Source: JBBITW01 sp037440525 (GTDB lineage Bacteria > Desulfobacterota > BSN033 > UBA1163). From it: a DNA stretch of 30,397 bases. A program made the translations under genes and the position numbers. Positions 1 through 7,356 of this stretch are shown here, in pieces (positions within the stretch are counted from its first letter, which is position 1; each line of letters begins with the position of its first letter). A model generated the notes under the pieces. The model saw only the letters and a list, made by a program, of their open reading frames with translations, was not told where the DNA came from and ran no database searches. The stretch is taken from positions 1-30,397 of the forward strand of contig JBBITW010000020.1 in assembly GCA_037440525.1 (NCBI GenBank), given 5' to 3'.

Positions 1-24
1 TAAAATCTAAATTTAGCGATTCTC

Positions 25-121
25 AATCTTTACTAAATTGTCATTCCGAGCGAAGTGAGGAATCTATAGAATTCAAACCCTTATAAAACATAGATTCTTC
101 AACTAAAACCTCAGAATGACA
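25..121. repeat. MITE-like dispersed repeat with TGTCATTC ends
   Basis: The stretch 39-121 begins TGTCATTCCGAG and ends CTCAGAATGACA, so its termini are inverted copies of each other (TGTCATTC-YGAG). Inside, GAATCTATAGA at the left and ATAGATTC at the right continue the symmetry. Non-coding palindromes of the type TGTCATTC..GAGCGAAG..GAATCT are familiar in many environmental bacterial genomes, from general recollection. The leading 31 bases (25-55) recur with three mismatches at 30217-30247. No coding capacity is present, and any mobilising transposase would have to be elsewhere. Confidence 0.6.
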
Positions 122-132
122 TTACGACACAA

Positions 133-172
133 CCCCAAGGGGGAGAGGATTAAGGTGAGGGGGATGAGCTCA
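133..172. repeat. Possible fragment of a second dispersed G-rich repeat
   Basis: The stretch contains CCCCAAGGGGGAGAGG followed by TTAAGGTGAGGGGG. This resembles the common intergenic repeat of the form CCCTCACC-TTAATCC-TCTCCC seen in many bacterial genomes. Only one incomplete copy is present, so the identification rests on resemblance alone. Confidence 0.3.
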
Positions 173-187
173 TACCGGCAGGCAGGT

Positions 188-256
188 GAATGCCTTTTCA
201 CCTCACTTCCCAAGCCTATAAGAATAGTTTTAAATACTTTTTCAGAGACCTCATAT
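188..256 (-). repeat. Half copy of inverted-repeat element family (copy 1)
   Basis: Read on the minus strand this begins ATGAGGTCTCTGAAAAAGT and runs to GGTGAAAAGGCATTC. It aligns over about 65 bases with the left arm of the element at 15527-15750 and with the right arm of the element at 25336-25452. The shared blocks are TCTGAAAAAGTATT, TCTTATAG and GGTGAAAAGGC. Only one arm is present, and the opposite side is occupied by unrelated repeat sequence. It ends six bases before the TTGACA box in front of the toxin-antitoxin pair. Confidence 0.6.
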
Positions 257-261
257 TTTTA

Positions 262-290
262 TTGACATTGTCTATCCATTATATTAATTT
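262..290 (+). promoter_or_regulatory. Possible promoter of the toxin-antitoxin pair
   Basis: A perfect TTGACA lies at 262-267. AT-rich sequence (TATATTAATTT) follows at 280-290, but no -10 hexamer with a good match stands at the ideal 17-base spacing. The candidates TTAATT (16) and TAATTT (17) each match only three of six bases. Transcription from here would begin within a few bases of the GTG start at 297, so the message could be leaderless. Confidence 0.3.
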
Positions 291-296
291 TTAATT

Positions 297-557
297 GTGA
301 TAAGATGGGATATAGAGAAAGATCGATGGTTGAGAAAAACACGGGGTATCTCGTTTCAGGAGATTGCGGATCATATTCTATCTGGGGATTATATAGAAAT
401 CCTTGAAAACCCCTCTCGTGAAGGCCAGGAAGTATTTGTATTAAAGATAAAGGAATATATATGGGCAGTTCCCTTTATGGTAGAGGAGGATAAATCCATT
501 TTCTTGAAAACAGCTTATCCAAGCCGAAAGCTTTTTAGACGATACAGGAGGTTTTGA
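297..557 (+). CDS. BrnT-like type II toxin
   Basis: This 86-residue basic protein has the layout of BrnT-like ribonuclease toxins of the RelE fold. An N-terminal WDxEKDRWLRKTRGISF segment resembles the 'W-[DN]-x-x-K...RG[VI]SF' block of the family. A central strand (EVFVLKIKEYIWAVPFM) follows, then a C-terminal block KTAYPSRKLFRRY that supplies basic residues. It is read from a GTG start, with no clear Shine-Dalgarno sequence upstream. The stop codon overlaps the next gene's ATG (TGATG), typical of a translationally coupled toxin-antitoxin operon. The toxin lies first, as in BrnTA. Family assignment is from recognition of the pattern. The RNase activity is inferred from the family. Confidence 0.72.
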   Translation: MIRWDIEKDRWLRKTRGISFQEIADHILSGDYIEILENPSREGQEVFVLKIKEYIWAVPFMVEEDKSIFLKTAYPSRKLFRRYRRF

Positions 558-859
558 TGAAAAGGAAAATTAAACTTAATTCATTCGAGAAGGAAATAGA
601 AGCGCATATTGATGAGTCTATTCCTATCGCTGGTGAAAAGCGTCGTAGCATTGATGCCATATTGGAGAAGAGCCGGAAGAAAAAGAATATTAATATCCGT
701 ATCAGTGAGTACGATCTTGCCCATCTTAAACAAAAGGCAGCCGAAGAGGGTATGCCCTACCAAACCCTCATATCGAGTGTGCTCCATAAATACCTTACTG
801 ATAGACTTGTAGACGAAAAGGAAGTACTAAGGTCGCTCCAGCTCTTAACAAAACACTAA
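557..859 (+). CDS. CopG/BrnA-like antitoxin
   Basis: This 100-residue partner of the preceding toxin carries a C-terminal segment NIRISEYDLAHLKQKAAEEG followed by MPYQTLISSVLHKYLT (about residues 46-81). That segment is the ribbon-helix-helix pattern of CopG-type antitoxins and would bind both operator DNA and the toxin. The ATG at 557 is preferred over the in-frame TTG at 554: AGGAGG at 546-551 stands five bases upstream, and the ATG overlaps the toxin's TGA by one base. The N-terminal 40 residues are charged and probably contact the toxin. Antitoxins of this kind usually repress their own operon, but no operator could be picked out here. Confidence 0.75.
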   Translation: MKRKIKLNSFEKEIEAHIDESIPIAGEKRRSIDAILEKSRKKKNINIRISEYDLAHLKQKAAEEGMPYQTLISSVLHKYLTDRLVDEKEVLRSLQLLTKH

Positions 860-1002
860 GGCGCTTTTTTCAGTATTTATTCGATATTCATTAAACTGAA
901 TGAGGATAAAAATGTGACATGAGACTGTCCCCTTTATTTTCTGACCCCATCCCACACTGGATGCCCCTATTTCTCAAATCTTTTCAAGTTCTCTACAGAC
1001 TT
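860..1002. other. Intergenic gap between convergent genes, with a repeat-like string
   Basis: This separates the end of the antitoxin gene from the end of the minus-strand exported-protein gene. A TTCAGT/ACTGAA pair with a 20-base loop lies near 870-900 but is too weak to call a terminator. The string GTGACATGAGACTGTCCCC at 914-932 looks like a dispersed repeat often seen near transposases, from recollection only. A single copy is present here. No gene is supported. Confidence 0.3.
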
Positions 1003-1908
1003 TCATTTTGTAAGGATGATTTTCCGAAGTGGAAGAAGCGTTATCCCTTCCCATCCATAGGTGGTTTGCCAAACAAGCATATCATCCTCATCGAGGCTGT
1101 CGATTAATAAGGTTACTGTAAATTTATTTCCATCTTTCTTTTCAACAATGAGTTCAGGTTTGTCATCAATCTTTCTACCTGTAATCTCAATCGTTCCCAC
1201 ATCATCTTTGGAAAGCTTAATCTTAGAAACTCCTCTCTGTACAGTTATGATTTCTGATATGTCAGCTTTTCGATATCTGGCCTGTTCGTAAAACATTCCT
1301 TTTCTCACAAAAGTAAATGGCATTATTTCCGTTTTACAATCTCTAATTGCAAAGCCATTGGTATTAATGGTAGTGTTTCCATCCACTATAGTCCATTTAT
1401 CCGATTCCTTTTTCCTCTTTTCCCATTCAGAAGAAGCTTCTTGTCGATTTACAATATAATTTTTCCCCTCTTTCCATATGGAGAAATTGAGAAACTCTAT
1501 GCACTTTATTTTCCCGATGTCATCATAAGTTACATGGCCCAATTCTCCCTTCCCTGATATCTTCATTTTTTTATCTGGAAACACGCCCCTTAGAACTTCT
1601 CCGCTGTCAATGGTAACTGAAATTCTTATTTGGTCCTTTGCACTTTCAAAACATGCGCTCTTTATTTGGGAATAATGAACCCAGATACCTTTCCTTGTTG
1701 GCTCTGCTGAATTAATCTCGATGTATTGGTCGACATAACATTTATCATCAGAATAAGAAAACGATGGATCTGATATCTTTTCCTTCATCCCCGATTCGTC
1801 AGTTATCAGGATAGCCTTCAATATTTGGGCGGTTACAGGCTTGTCTGGCATGATGTATACAAATAAAAAGAGAGAAAATATGGTAATTAATTTTAATAAA
1901 ATTTTCAT
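1003..1908 (-). CDS. Exported protein of unknown function
   Basis: This is a 301-residue protein of no family I recognise. The ATG at 1908 is chosen over one 72 bases upstream because AAAGGAGG stands nine bases before it and because it puts a signal peptide at the N-terminus: MKILLK, a hydrophobic stretch of about 15 residues, then a likely cleavage site VTA-QI near residue 27. The mature part is mostly short beta-prone segments with repeated 'ISVTIDSGEVLRGVF', 'VSKIKLSKDDVGTIEITG' and 'NKFTVTLLIDS' style motifs. This suggests a beta-rich periplasmic or outer-surface domain. Three cysteines (near residues 57, 85 and 136) could form disulfides. It stands apart from the catabolic locus, following the 483-residue gene after a long gap. 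Confidence 0.75.
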   Translation of the reverse strand: MKILLKLITIFSLFLFVYIMPDKPVTAQILKAILITDESGMKEKISDPSFSYSDDKCYVDQYIEINSAEPTRKGIWVHYSQIKSACFESAKDQIRISVTIDSGEVLRGVFPDKKMKISGKGELGHVTYDDIGKIKCIEFLNFSIWKEGKNYIVNRQEASSEWEKRKKESDKWTIVDGNTTINTNGFAIRDCKTEIMPFTFVRKGMFYEQARYRKADISEIITVQRGVSKIKLSKDDVGTIEITGRKIDDKPELIVEKKDGNKFTVTLLIDSLDEDDMLVWQTTYGWEGITLLPLRKIILTK

Positions 1909-2557
1909 CTTAATTATCCTCCTTTCTCCCCTGCGTAAAATTAGCAGGAAACTTTTCTGATTTGTGAAGTCTCGATTCAACCGTGATTTCCCAGAGGGGT
2001 AAATGTCAATCTTTTATTTTTTGTTATTTCATTAATTTTTAATTATACATCTCTTCGGCTCTCCTTTTAAATTAGGGCTGCAGTAACATGATTTTTGGAT
2101 AGTCGAGGAATTCTATAAACATAGAAGAAATTTCCTCCTTAATTTTCGGTGCCACAAATAAAAATCAAACGTAAATGAACATGGGGGTTTTGAACATGTG
2201 ACTTTCCAGTTTCCAAGAAATGCCTCTTCAAAGTCAGTTGTAGAAACATACCCTTTTGCCTTCTCACATTTTGGAGACGATACACCTTTTTTTGCATAAC
2301 ACAACAAGACCCAATCTGTTCTGAACTCCACCACCGTTGTCAGTATTTTTCTTTAATTAGCTTTTACTTTAAGCCGCCAAAAGCAAAGGCTGCTATCTCC
2401 AATCTCAATATACTCTTGTTTGAACATTAACAGAAACTTAATCAATTTATGTTTTTCCCGTATTTTGTATCGATATAACCGTAAAATCCCAATCCTCCCC
2501 TGAAATCATCTTGTTGATTGGGATTTCGTCAAACGGATTGGCCTTTGTGACCTTCTC
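1909..2557. other. 649-base gene-free stretch
   Basis: This AT-rich stretch separates two minus-strand genes. It holds the ribosome binding site of the exported protein (AAAGGAGG, about 1918-1925) and an 11-bp inverted repeat at 2484-2526. A 73-codon minus-strand frame at 2113-2334 begins with GTG, lacks a ribosome binding site and resembles nothing I know, so it is not called. No RNA gene or insertion sequence is visible. Confidence 0.5.
2484..2526. terminator. Perfect 11-bp inverted repeat downstream of the 483-residue gene
   Basis: AAATCCCAATC at 2484-2494 pairs perfectly with GATTGGGATTT at 2516-2526 across a 21-base loop. It lies 31 bases past the stop of the gene ending at 2558, where a transcription terminator would be expected. 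There is no T-run after the stem on the minus strand, so it may instead be an mRNA 3'-end stabiliser or a repeat fragment. Confidence 0.35.
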
Positions 2558-4009
2558 TTAAATTTTTGGAAGCTCAAATCTTTGGACTTTATGCACTTCG
2601 AAGATTTGGAGCTTTGGTATTTCCATCGGCTTCAATTCTATCGGTTTTGGTAATTCCATAGCTTTTTGCGAATCTATCGGTTTTGGCTCTATGACATTAG
2701 AGGACTCAATATGAAGGTACTTTTCCAACAATTCCTCGTATTCTAATGATCTTGCATTGAAGTTTAATGCATCGATGAACATAAGGATCATAATGATATA
2801 GCCTGACTTCGGAACAACAATACTCTTTACCTTTGTGTTAGGAATGTTAGCTGACCCAACGCCCTCGTAAGAAAATACCCCCCTGAACATTCGAAAACGC
2901 TCGGATTCAATGTTTACTCCCATGCTCAAGAGTCCGGCCCGGCCTCCACCGGAAAAGAATACTTTTCTCTCTTGTTCGCTCCCACTCTCACCTGTTATAT
3001 GAGCAGCCTTTGGACCATAAGCCAAAATGGTATTGATAACCCCCACAACAATACCTGCTGGATTAACACTGAACCGATCTTCGAGAACCACCATGTCCAA
3101 AATGCCCTTGCTTTGGATAGAGAGTTTCCAATTATATGGATCAGGATTTGTGAATTTGATCCCATAGGCTGAAAGGCGAGCGATATTCCCATCAATTATT
3201 GGCTTCGGCATCTTCTGAACAATTGCTAAGCGTAGCTTAGATAGATCTTCACTTGCCGCCCTATATTCACCGATAAGGGCAAGTTCTCGGATACAACGAA
3301 GGACTTGGATAATATCAGTTTTGTCAGTCAGTTTCTGCCGAATTGCCTGAATTTTTAAGGTTTCGGATGGTTTATATTTGAAATCTAAAGTCTTTATTAG
3401 ATCATATAGACGTTTCTGATTCTCTGCATGATTCCCTGCTGAGGAGGAAAGCAAAAATGTATATAGTATACCACCATGTCTAAGATTAGCAAGGATAACA
3501 GATGGCTTCAATAGTGGTGTGTTGATTTCAATAAATAGGAGGCGATGATCACCAACCGTTTTAAATTCTTGATTCTTAACCACACCAAAATTCGATGCTA
3601 TCATCTGGGAGCCCAATACAAGCTCCTGATCACTCACCTCAGACTTTTCTTGCACACCTATCCTCAGCTTAATTTTCCCCAAGTCGTATGAGAAGAGCAT
3701 AAACTTGTCATCTTCGACTTTACCCTGAAGAGCGATAAGAATGTCAAAACCAAGCATTGGTAACCATTCAGGGATTTTCATATCCTTCAGGCTCTTCTGG
3801 GTCCAGCCTTCAAATGGACTGTGGAAACTGATATTATGGGCTTCATTTTGGAAAAGTCCAAGCTCGAAGGTAGAGGCAGGATATCTGGATAGCAACGCCT
3901 GCTCGTAATCAGTTGCTGTGCAGATTGATTCAAGATACTTCTTACTATTCATTTGCTCCTTTATTTTCGATTCGAATTCATCACATAGATTTGTAATACT
4001 GGTCAACAT
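2558..4009 (-). CDS. Hypothetical protein with Pro/Lys-rich C-terminal tail
   Basis: This is a 483-residue protein that I cannot assign. It has no signal peptide. The body is mixed alpha/beta with a hydrophobic stretch at KSGYIIMILMFIDALNF (about residues 400-416) that is short for a membrane span. The last 45 residues form a low-complexity tail with a repeated 'PKPIxxxKxMELPKP' type pattern (EPKPI, LPKPIELKPMEIPKLQ, FELPKI), suggesting a flexible or sticky extension. The start is uncertain. The first ATG (4009) has AAAAAGGG directly against it. An internal ATG at residue 20 has AAGGAG three bases upstream. The gene is not obviously linked to the catabolic locus, being separated from it by about 300 bases. 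Confidence 0.65.
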   Translation of the reverse strand: MLTSITNLCDEFESKIKEQMNSKKYLESICTATDYEQALLSRYPASTFELGLFQNEAHNISFHSPFEGWTQKSLKDMKIPEWLPMLGFDILIALQGKVEDDKFMLFSYDLGKIKLRIGVQEKSEVSDQELVLGSQMIASNFGVVKNQEFKTVGDHRLLFIEINTPLLKPSVILANLRHGGILYTFLLSSSAGNHAENQKRLYDLIKTLDFKYKPSETLKIQAIRQKLTDKTDIIQVLRCIRELALIGEYRAASEDLSKLRLAIVQKMPKPIIDGNIARLSAYGIKFTNPDPYNWKLSIQSKGILDMVVLEDRFSVNPAGIVVGVINTILAYGPKAAHITGESGSEQERKVFFSGGGRAGLLSMGVNIESERFRMFRGVFSYEGVGSANIPNTKVKSIVVPKSGYIIMILMFIDALNFNARSLEYEELLEKYLHIESSNVIEPKPIDSQKAMELPKPIELKPMEIPKLQIFEVHKVQRFELPKI

Positions 4010-4318
4010 CCCTTTTTGCTCTGCGTAAGTGATCGGTTGTTAAACAGGAAAATAAGATTATCAAGTCTTTCTCTTTCCCAATTAAGGATCGTATTGTTTC
4101 CCCTTTGCTTCCAATCAAAAAGAGAAAGGCTTAATTTAGTTTGCGATGTTATTATATTTCTGACCATTAGAAATTAGTTTGCGATGTTATTAGTGCAATC
4201 ACTTTAAAAATTTAGGACTGTCAAATATTCAGTGAAATTCCTCGCTTCGGTGATGCATTAAATCAACTCCTCAGATTTTCATAGCATCACATTTCTCTTC
4301 CTTTTTCACCAATTCCGT
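4010..4318. other. 309-base gene-free stretch with repeats
   Basis: This separates the end of the catabolic locus from the 483-residue gene. It contains a 10-bp inverted repeat (CTTTCTCTTT at 4067-4076 with AAAGAGAAAG at 4119-4128) and a 19-base direct repeat described separately. The string AATTCCTCGCTTCGG near 4235-4250, on the opposite strand, resembles the core of the TGTCATTC..GAGCGAAG..GAATCT repeat family. No gene or clear terminator is seen. Confidence 0.45.
4136..4192. repeat. Two exact 19-base direct repeats, 38-base period
   Basis: TTAGTTTGCGATGTTATTA occurs at 4136-4154 and again, without mismatch, at 4174-4192. The 19 bases between them include TTTCTGACC. Paired direct copies close together could be a binding site for a regulator or the multiple-repeat end of an insertion sequence. 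IS21-type elements carry short repeated sequences near their tips. No transposase gene is nearby. Confidence 0.55.
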
Positions 4319-5308
4319 TTATTTGATCATCCCGATATCCTTTAAAAGTTTTGAGAAGGCATCGTAGTTTCGCGAAACATATTCATCCATCTCTATATTA
4401 TTGCGATAGGCTATGGTAAGACGAAGATTTTTCATCCCTTTAATGAACTCAGGTTCTTTCATCGCCTTTGTAAAAGCATCTTCAAGCTTCTTAACAATCT
4501 CCTGGGGTAGACCCTTTGGTCCAGCAACATTTAGAAAGGTTGGTGCAGGGATATCATAACCGAGATCCTTTAGAATAGGGGTATTCGGATATTCTGGGGA
4601 GTGTTCCTCAGCAATCAAAAGAAGGAGCCTTATCTGCCCTGCCTCAAGCTGGGCATAATTAAAATCACCTGTGCCAACGAGAATGTGTCCTCCTAAAAGG
4701 GCTGCCTGAGTTTCTGGGGAACCCTTGAAAGGGATATGTGTAAATTGAACCTTCTCCTTCATAGCAATCAACTCCATCCCGAGATGTCCAAAACTACCCA
4801 CTCCTGCACTTCCATAGGTCAACTTTTTGGGATTCTGTCTTGCAAAGGTAATAATATCCCCAAACTTTTTAAAAGGTGAATCCCCTTTCACAGTAACAGC
4901 AATATTGATGTATCCAAATTGCATAATCTGTTTTAAATCCTTCACAGGATGGTATGGAACCTTTTGCCTTAGTGGGGTCACAAATAGACCAGGATGTCCA
5001 GCATAGCCAATAGTATATCCATCAGGATTTGAATTCGCAATGGCTGCAATTGCAATGGAGAAAGAACCTCCAGGTTTATTTACAGGAATAACAGGTTGAC
5101 CAAGAAATTTCTCTGCCTCCTTAGAGATCAAGCGGCATACTGAATCGGATGCACCACCGGGTGGAATTGGAATGATAAATTGGATTGGTTTGCTCGGAAA
5201 TTTTGTAACATCCTCCTCTGCAAATCCTGAAACAGAATTGAGTGAGATACTTACAAGCCAAATAAATAGATAAACTATTATTTTTGTTTTAATTAAACTT
5301 TTTATCAT
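4319..5308 (-). CDS. TctC-family periplasmic solute receptor (copy 1)
   Basis: This is a 329-residue extracytoplasmic binding protein of the tripartite tricarboxylate transporter (TTT, Bug/TctC) family. An N-terminal signal peptide (about residues 1-30) leads into FPSKPIQFIIPIPPGGASD, the family's first strand and ligand loop. The later blocks DGYTIGYAG, VPYHPVKDLKQIMQFG, KLTYGSAGVGS, THIPFKGSPETQAALLGGHI and PILKDLGYD are all typical. AGGAGGAGG precedes the ATG. It is the most divergent of the three receptors here, with PGGSFSIAIAAIA where the others have PGGGGTIGVSAIA. It follows the amidohydrolase gene by 54 bases and is the last gene of the long minus-strand run. A carboxylic acid ligand is likely but not identifiable. 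Confidence 0.92.
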   Translation of the reverse strand: MIKSLIKTKIIVYLFIWLVSISLNSVSGFAEEDVTKFPSKPIQFIIPIPPGGASDSVCRLISKEAEKFLGQPVIPVNKPGGSFSIAIAAIANSNPDGYTIGYAGHPGLFVTPLRQKVPYHPVKDLKQIMQFGYINIAVTVKGDSPFKKFGDIITFARQNPKKLTYGSAGVGSFGHLGMELIAMKEKVQFTHIPFKGSPETQAALLGGHILVGTGDFNYAQLEAGQIRLLLLIAEEHSPEYPNTPILKDLGYDIPAPTFLNVAGPKGLPQEIVKKLEDAFTKAMKEPEFIKGMKNLRLTIAYRNNIEMDEYVSRNYDAFSKLLKDIGMIK

Positions 5309-5362
5309 TCAAATCCTCCTCCTTTCTTAATTTTTTATATGCCATCTCTTCTATTCTCACTT

Positions 5363-6337
5363 TTATGTTTTGTGAAGAATTTTGAAAATGTTTCCATATT
5401 CAATCGATTCCCGATCTCTATCTGAAAGGTTAAGCGCTTCTATGCTTTCATTAATAAGTGAGACACCTTCCAGGGGTTGAAAGGGATAATCAGTGCCAAA
5501 GACTATATGCTCCGGGCCAACTATTTCAAGTGCACAGCGCAGGGCCGATACATTGAAAGAGACTGTGTCATAATAAAACTCCTTGAAATACTCGCTTGGT
5601 TTCTTAGAAATATTCTTCCGACACGGTGGGTGATTCCTGTAACCGCTATCGATTCTTCCTTGAATATAGGGAATTGCCCCTCCGAGATGAGGTAGGATCA
5701 TTTTGATATTTGGAAATCTCTCAAATACCCCTGCAAACACCATCTTTGTTACTGCAAGGGTTGTCTCAAAAAGATAATGCACCAGAGGGGCTGTAAAGAA
5801 TTCATCATCCTCCTCCATATGAGGTGGAGACATGGGGTGGATGAAGATTGGAAGTTTAAGTTCATTTACTCTTTCGTAAAATGGAAAGAACTGAGGAGAG
5901 GAAAGGGGTTCCCCTAAAATGTTTGAGCCCAAAACCACTCCATTCATTCCAAGCTTTCCAATTGCCCTGTCAAGCTCCTTAATAGCAATCTCCGGGAAAT
6001 TGAGTGGTAAACTGGCAAGGACATAGAATTTTTTAGGAAACTTGCTCCTTATCTCAACATAAGCATCATTGGCCATCTGCGCAAGATCGAGGCTCATGGC
6101 AGGATCTGGCATGTATACATTTGGGATGGAAAGAGAAAGAACCTGAGCCCCTATCCCGAGTTTTTCCATCGATTCAATTGCTTCCTCAGGTTTTACAAGC
6201 AATCCCTTATTTGCATAATACGACATGATCCGCCTTACATCCACAGGAAATTTTACTCTTTCTGAGATTTTGAGAATCGCCTTCCAGTAATCCTGCGGAT
6301 ATTGGTGATTGTGAATATCAATCTTTTTATTTTTCAT
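5363..6337 (-). CDS. ACMSD-type amidohydrolase, probable decarboxylase or hydrolase
   Basis: This 324-residue TIM-barrel protein belongs to the amidohydrolase_2 family, which includes aminocarboxymuconate-semialdehyde decarboxylase and gamma-resorcylate decarboxylase. The expected metal ligands are visible: HxH at H9/H11 (DIHNH), H167 (LPIFIHP), H217 (ILPHLGG) and D283 (VFGTDYPF). Length is normal for the family. Its ATG overlaps the stop of the upstream TctC gene (ATGA), so the two are translationally coupled. It lies between two receptor genes of the TTT system, which suggests it acts on the imported acid or an early intermediate. Decarboxylation is the family activity most consistent with the context. 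Hydrolysis of a ring or lactone cannot be excluded. Confidence 0.85.
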   Translation of the reverse strand: MKNKKIDIHNHQYPQDYWKAILKISERVKFPVDVRRIMSYYANKGLLVKPEEAIESMEKLGIGAQVLSLSIPNVYMPDPAMSLDLAQMANDAYVEIRSKFPKKFYVLASLPLNFPEIAIKELDRAIGKLGMNGVVLGSNILGEPLSSPQFFPFYERVNELKLPIFIHPMSPPHMEEDDEFFTAPLVHYLFETTLAVTKMVFAGVFERFPNIKMILPHLGGAIPYIQGRIDSGYRNHPPCRKNISKKPSEYFKEFYYDTVSFNVSALRCALEIVGPEHIVFGTDYPFQPLEGVSLINESIEALNLSDRDRESIEYGNIFKILHKT

Positions 6338-7311
6338 TTTATATACCCCATCTCCTTCAGGATATTTCCGAATCTTTCGTAATTATATTTCACATAATCT
6401 GCAAACTCTTTACTATTTCGGTACCTTATTGTTATATGAAGATCTTTCATCCCTTTTATGAAGGCCTGTTCTTTGACTGCCTTTGTGAATGCATCTTCAA
6501 GTTTTTTAGAAATTTCATCTGTTATATCCTTTGGGCCTGCAACTCCATTGAATACTGGGCAAATTAAATCGTAACCCAAGTCTTTTAATATTGGAATCTG
6601 TGAATATTCTTCAGAACGTCTCTCCCCGAGAAAAAGGAGAACCCTGATTTGGCCAGCTTCCAGAAGAGAATAGCTAAATTCTCCTGCTGTAAACTGGACA
6701 TGTCCACCTAATAAGGCATTTTGATATTCGGCACTGCCCCTGAAAGGGATATGTGTCATTTCAACTCCTTCTTTTCTGGCAATATGTTCTATTATGAGAT
6801 TTGAGATACTTCTGGGCGAATTGGTTGCGTATGTCAGTTTCTTTGGGTTCTCTCGTGCATATGTAATAATATCTTTGAATGTTTTAAAATGGGAATCAGC
6901 TTTCACTATCACCCCGAAATTCAATTCAGAGAATTGCATAATGTATCTGAAATCCTTTAATGGATGATAGGGGAGTTTCTCCAGGTATGGCATTATGGCA
7001 AGAAACCCACCAGAAGGATTCTGCCCTATAGTGTAACCATCCCCTTTAGCAGAAGCAACAGCAGATACACCAATAGTGCCTCCACCTCCCGGTCTATTAA
7101 CAACAACTATGGGCTGACCAATATATCTTTCAGCTTCTTTTGTTAATAGTCGATACATCAAGTCTGTTGCACCCCCTGCAGGAAAAGCGACAATGAATGT
7201 AATTGGTCGACTTGGATAGACCTCCTGGGAATATCCTAAACCAAAAACAATAATAATGAGGAGAAAAGAAAATAAAAGAGATACCCTTAATTTCCACAAA
7301 TAATGTCCCAT
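6334..7311 (-). CDS. TctC-family periplasmic solute receptor (copy 2)
   Basis: This is a 325-residue TTT-family binding protein with an N-terminal signal peptide ending near GLGYSQE. It carries the blocks YPSRPITFIVAFPAGGATD, NRPGGGGTIGVSAVASAKGD, LPYHPLKDFRYIMQFSE and THIPFRGSAEYQNALLGGH. It is clearly closer to copy 3 (9338-10324) than to copy 1; both share SISNLI, VIVKADS and the PGGGGTIGVSA loop. AAAAGGAGG precedes the ATG by about eight bases. It follows tctA directly and overlaps the amidohydrolase start by four bases, so it belongs to the same operon. Confidence 0.92.
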   Translation of the reverse strand: MGHYLWKLRVSLLFSFLLIIIVFGLGYSQEVYPSRPITFIVAFPAGGATDLMYRLLTKEAERYIGQPIVVVNRPGGGGTIGVSAVASAKGDGYTIGQNPSGGFLAIMPYLEKLPYHPLKDFRYIMQFSELNFGVIVKADSHFKTFKDIITYARENPKKLTYATNSPRSISNLIIEHIARKEGVEMTHIPFRGSAEYQNALLGGHVQFTAGEFSYSLLEAGQIRVLLFLGERRSEEYSQIPILKDLGYDLICPVFNGVAGPKDITDEISKKLEDAFTKAVKEQAFIKGMKDLHITIRYRNSKEFADYVKYNYERFGNILKEMGYIK

Positions 7312-7356
7312 TTCTTATACCTCCTTTTTAAATGAATTTGAATAAATTATTTTCTA

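Noticed and set aside
2113..2334. 73-codon minus-strand open frame starting with GTG
   Set aside because: No ribosome binding site, no recognisable motif, and it lies in AT-rich intergenic sequence. It is best treated as chance.
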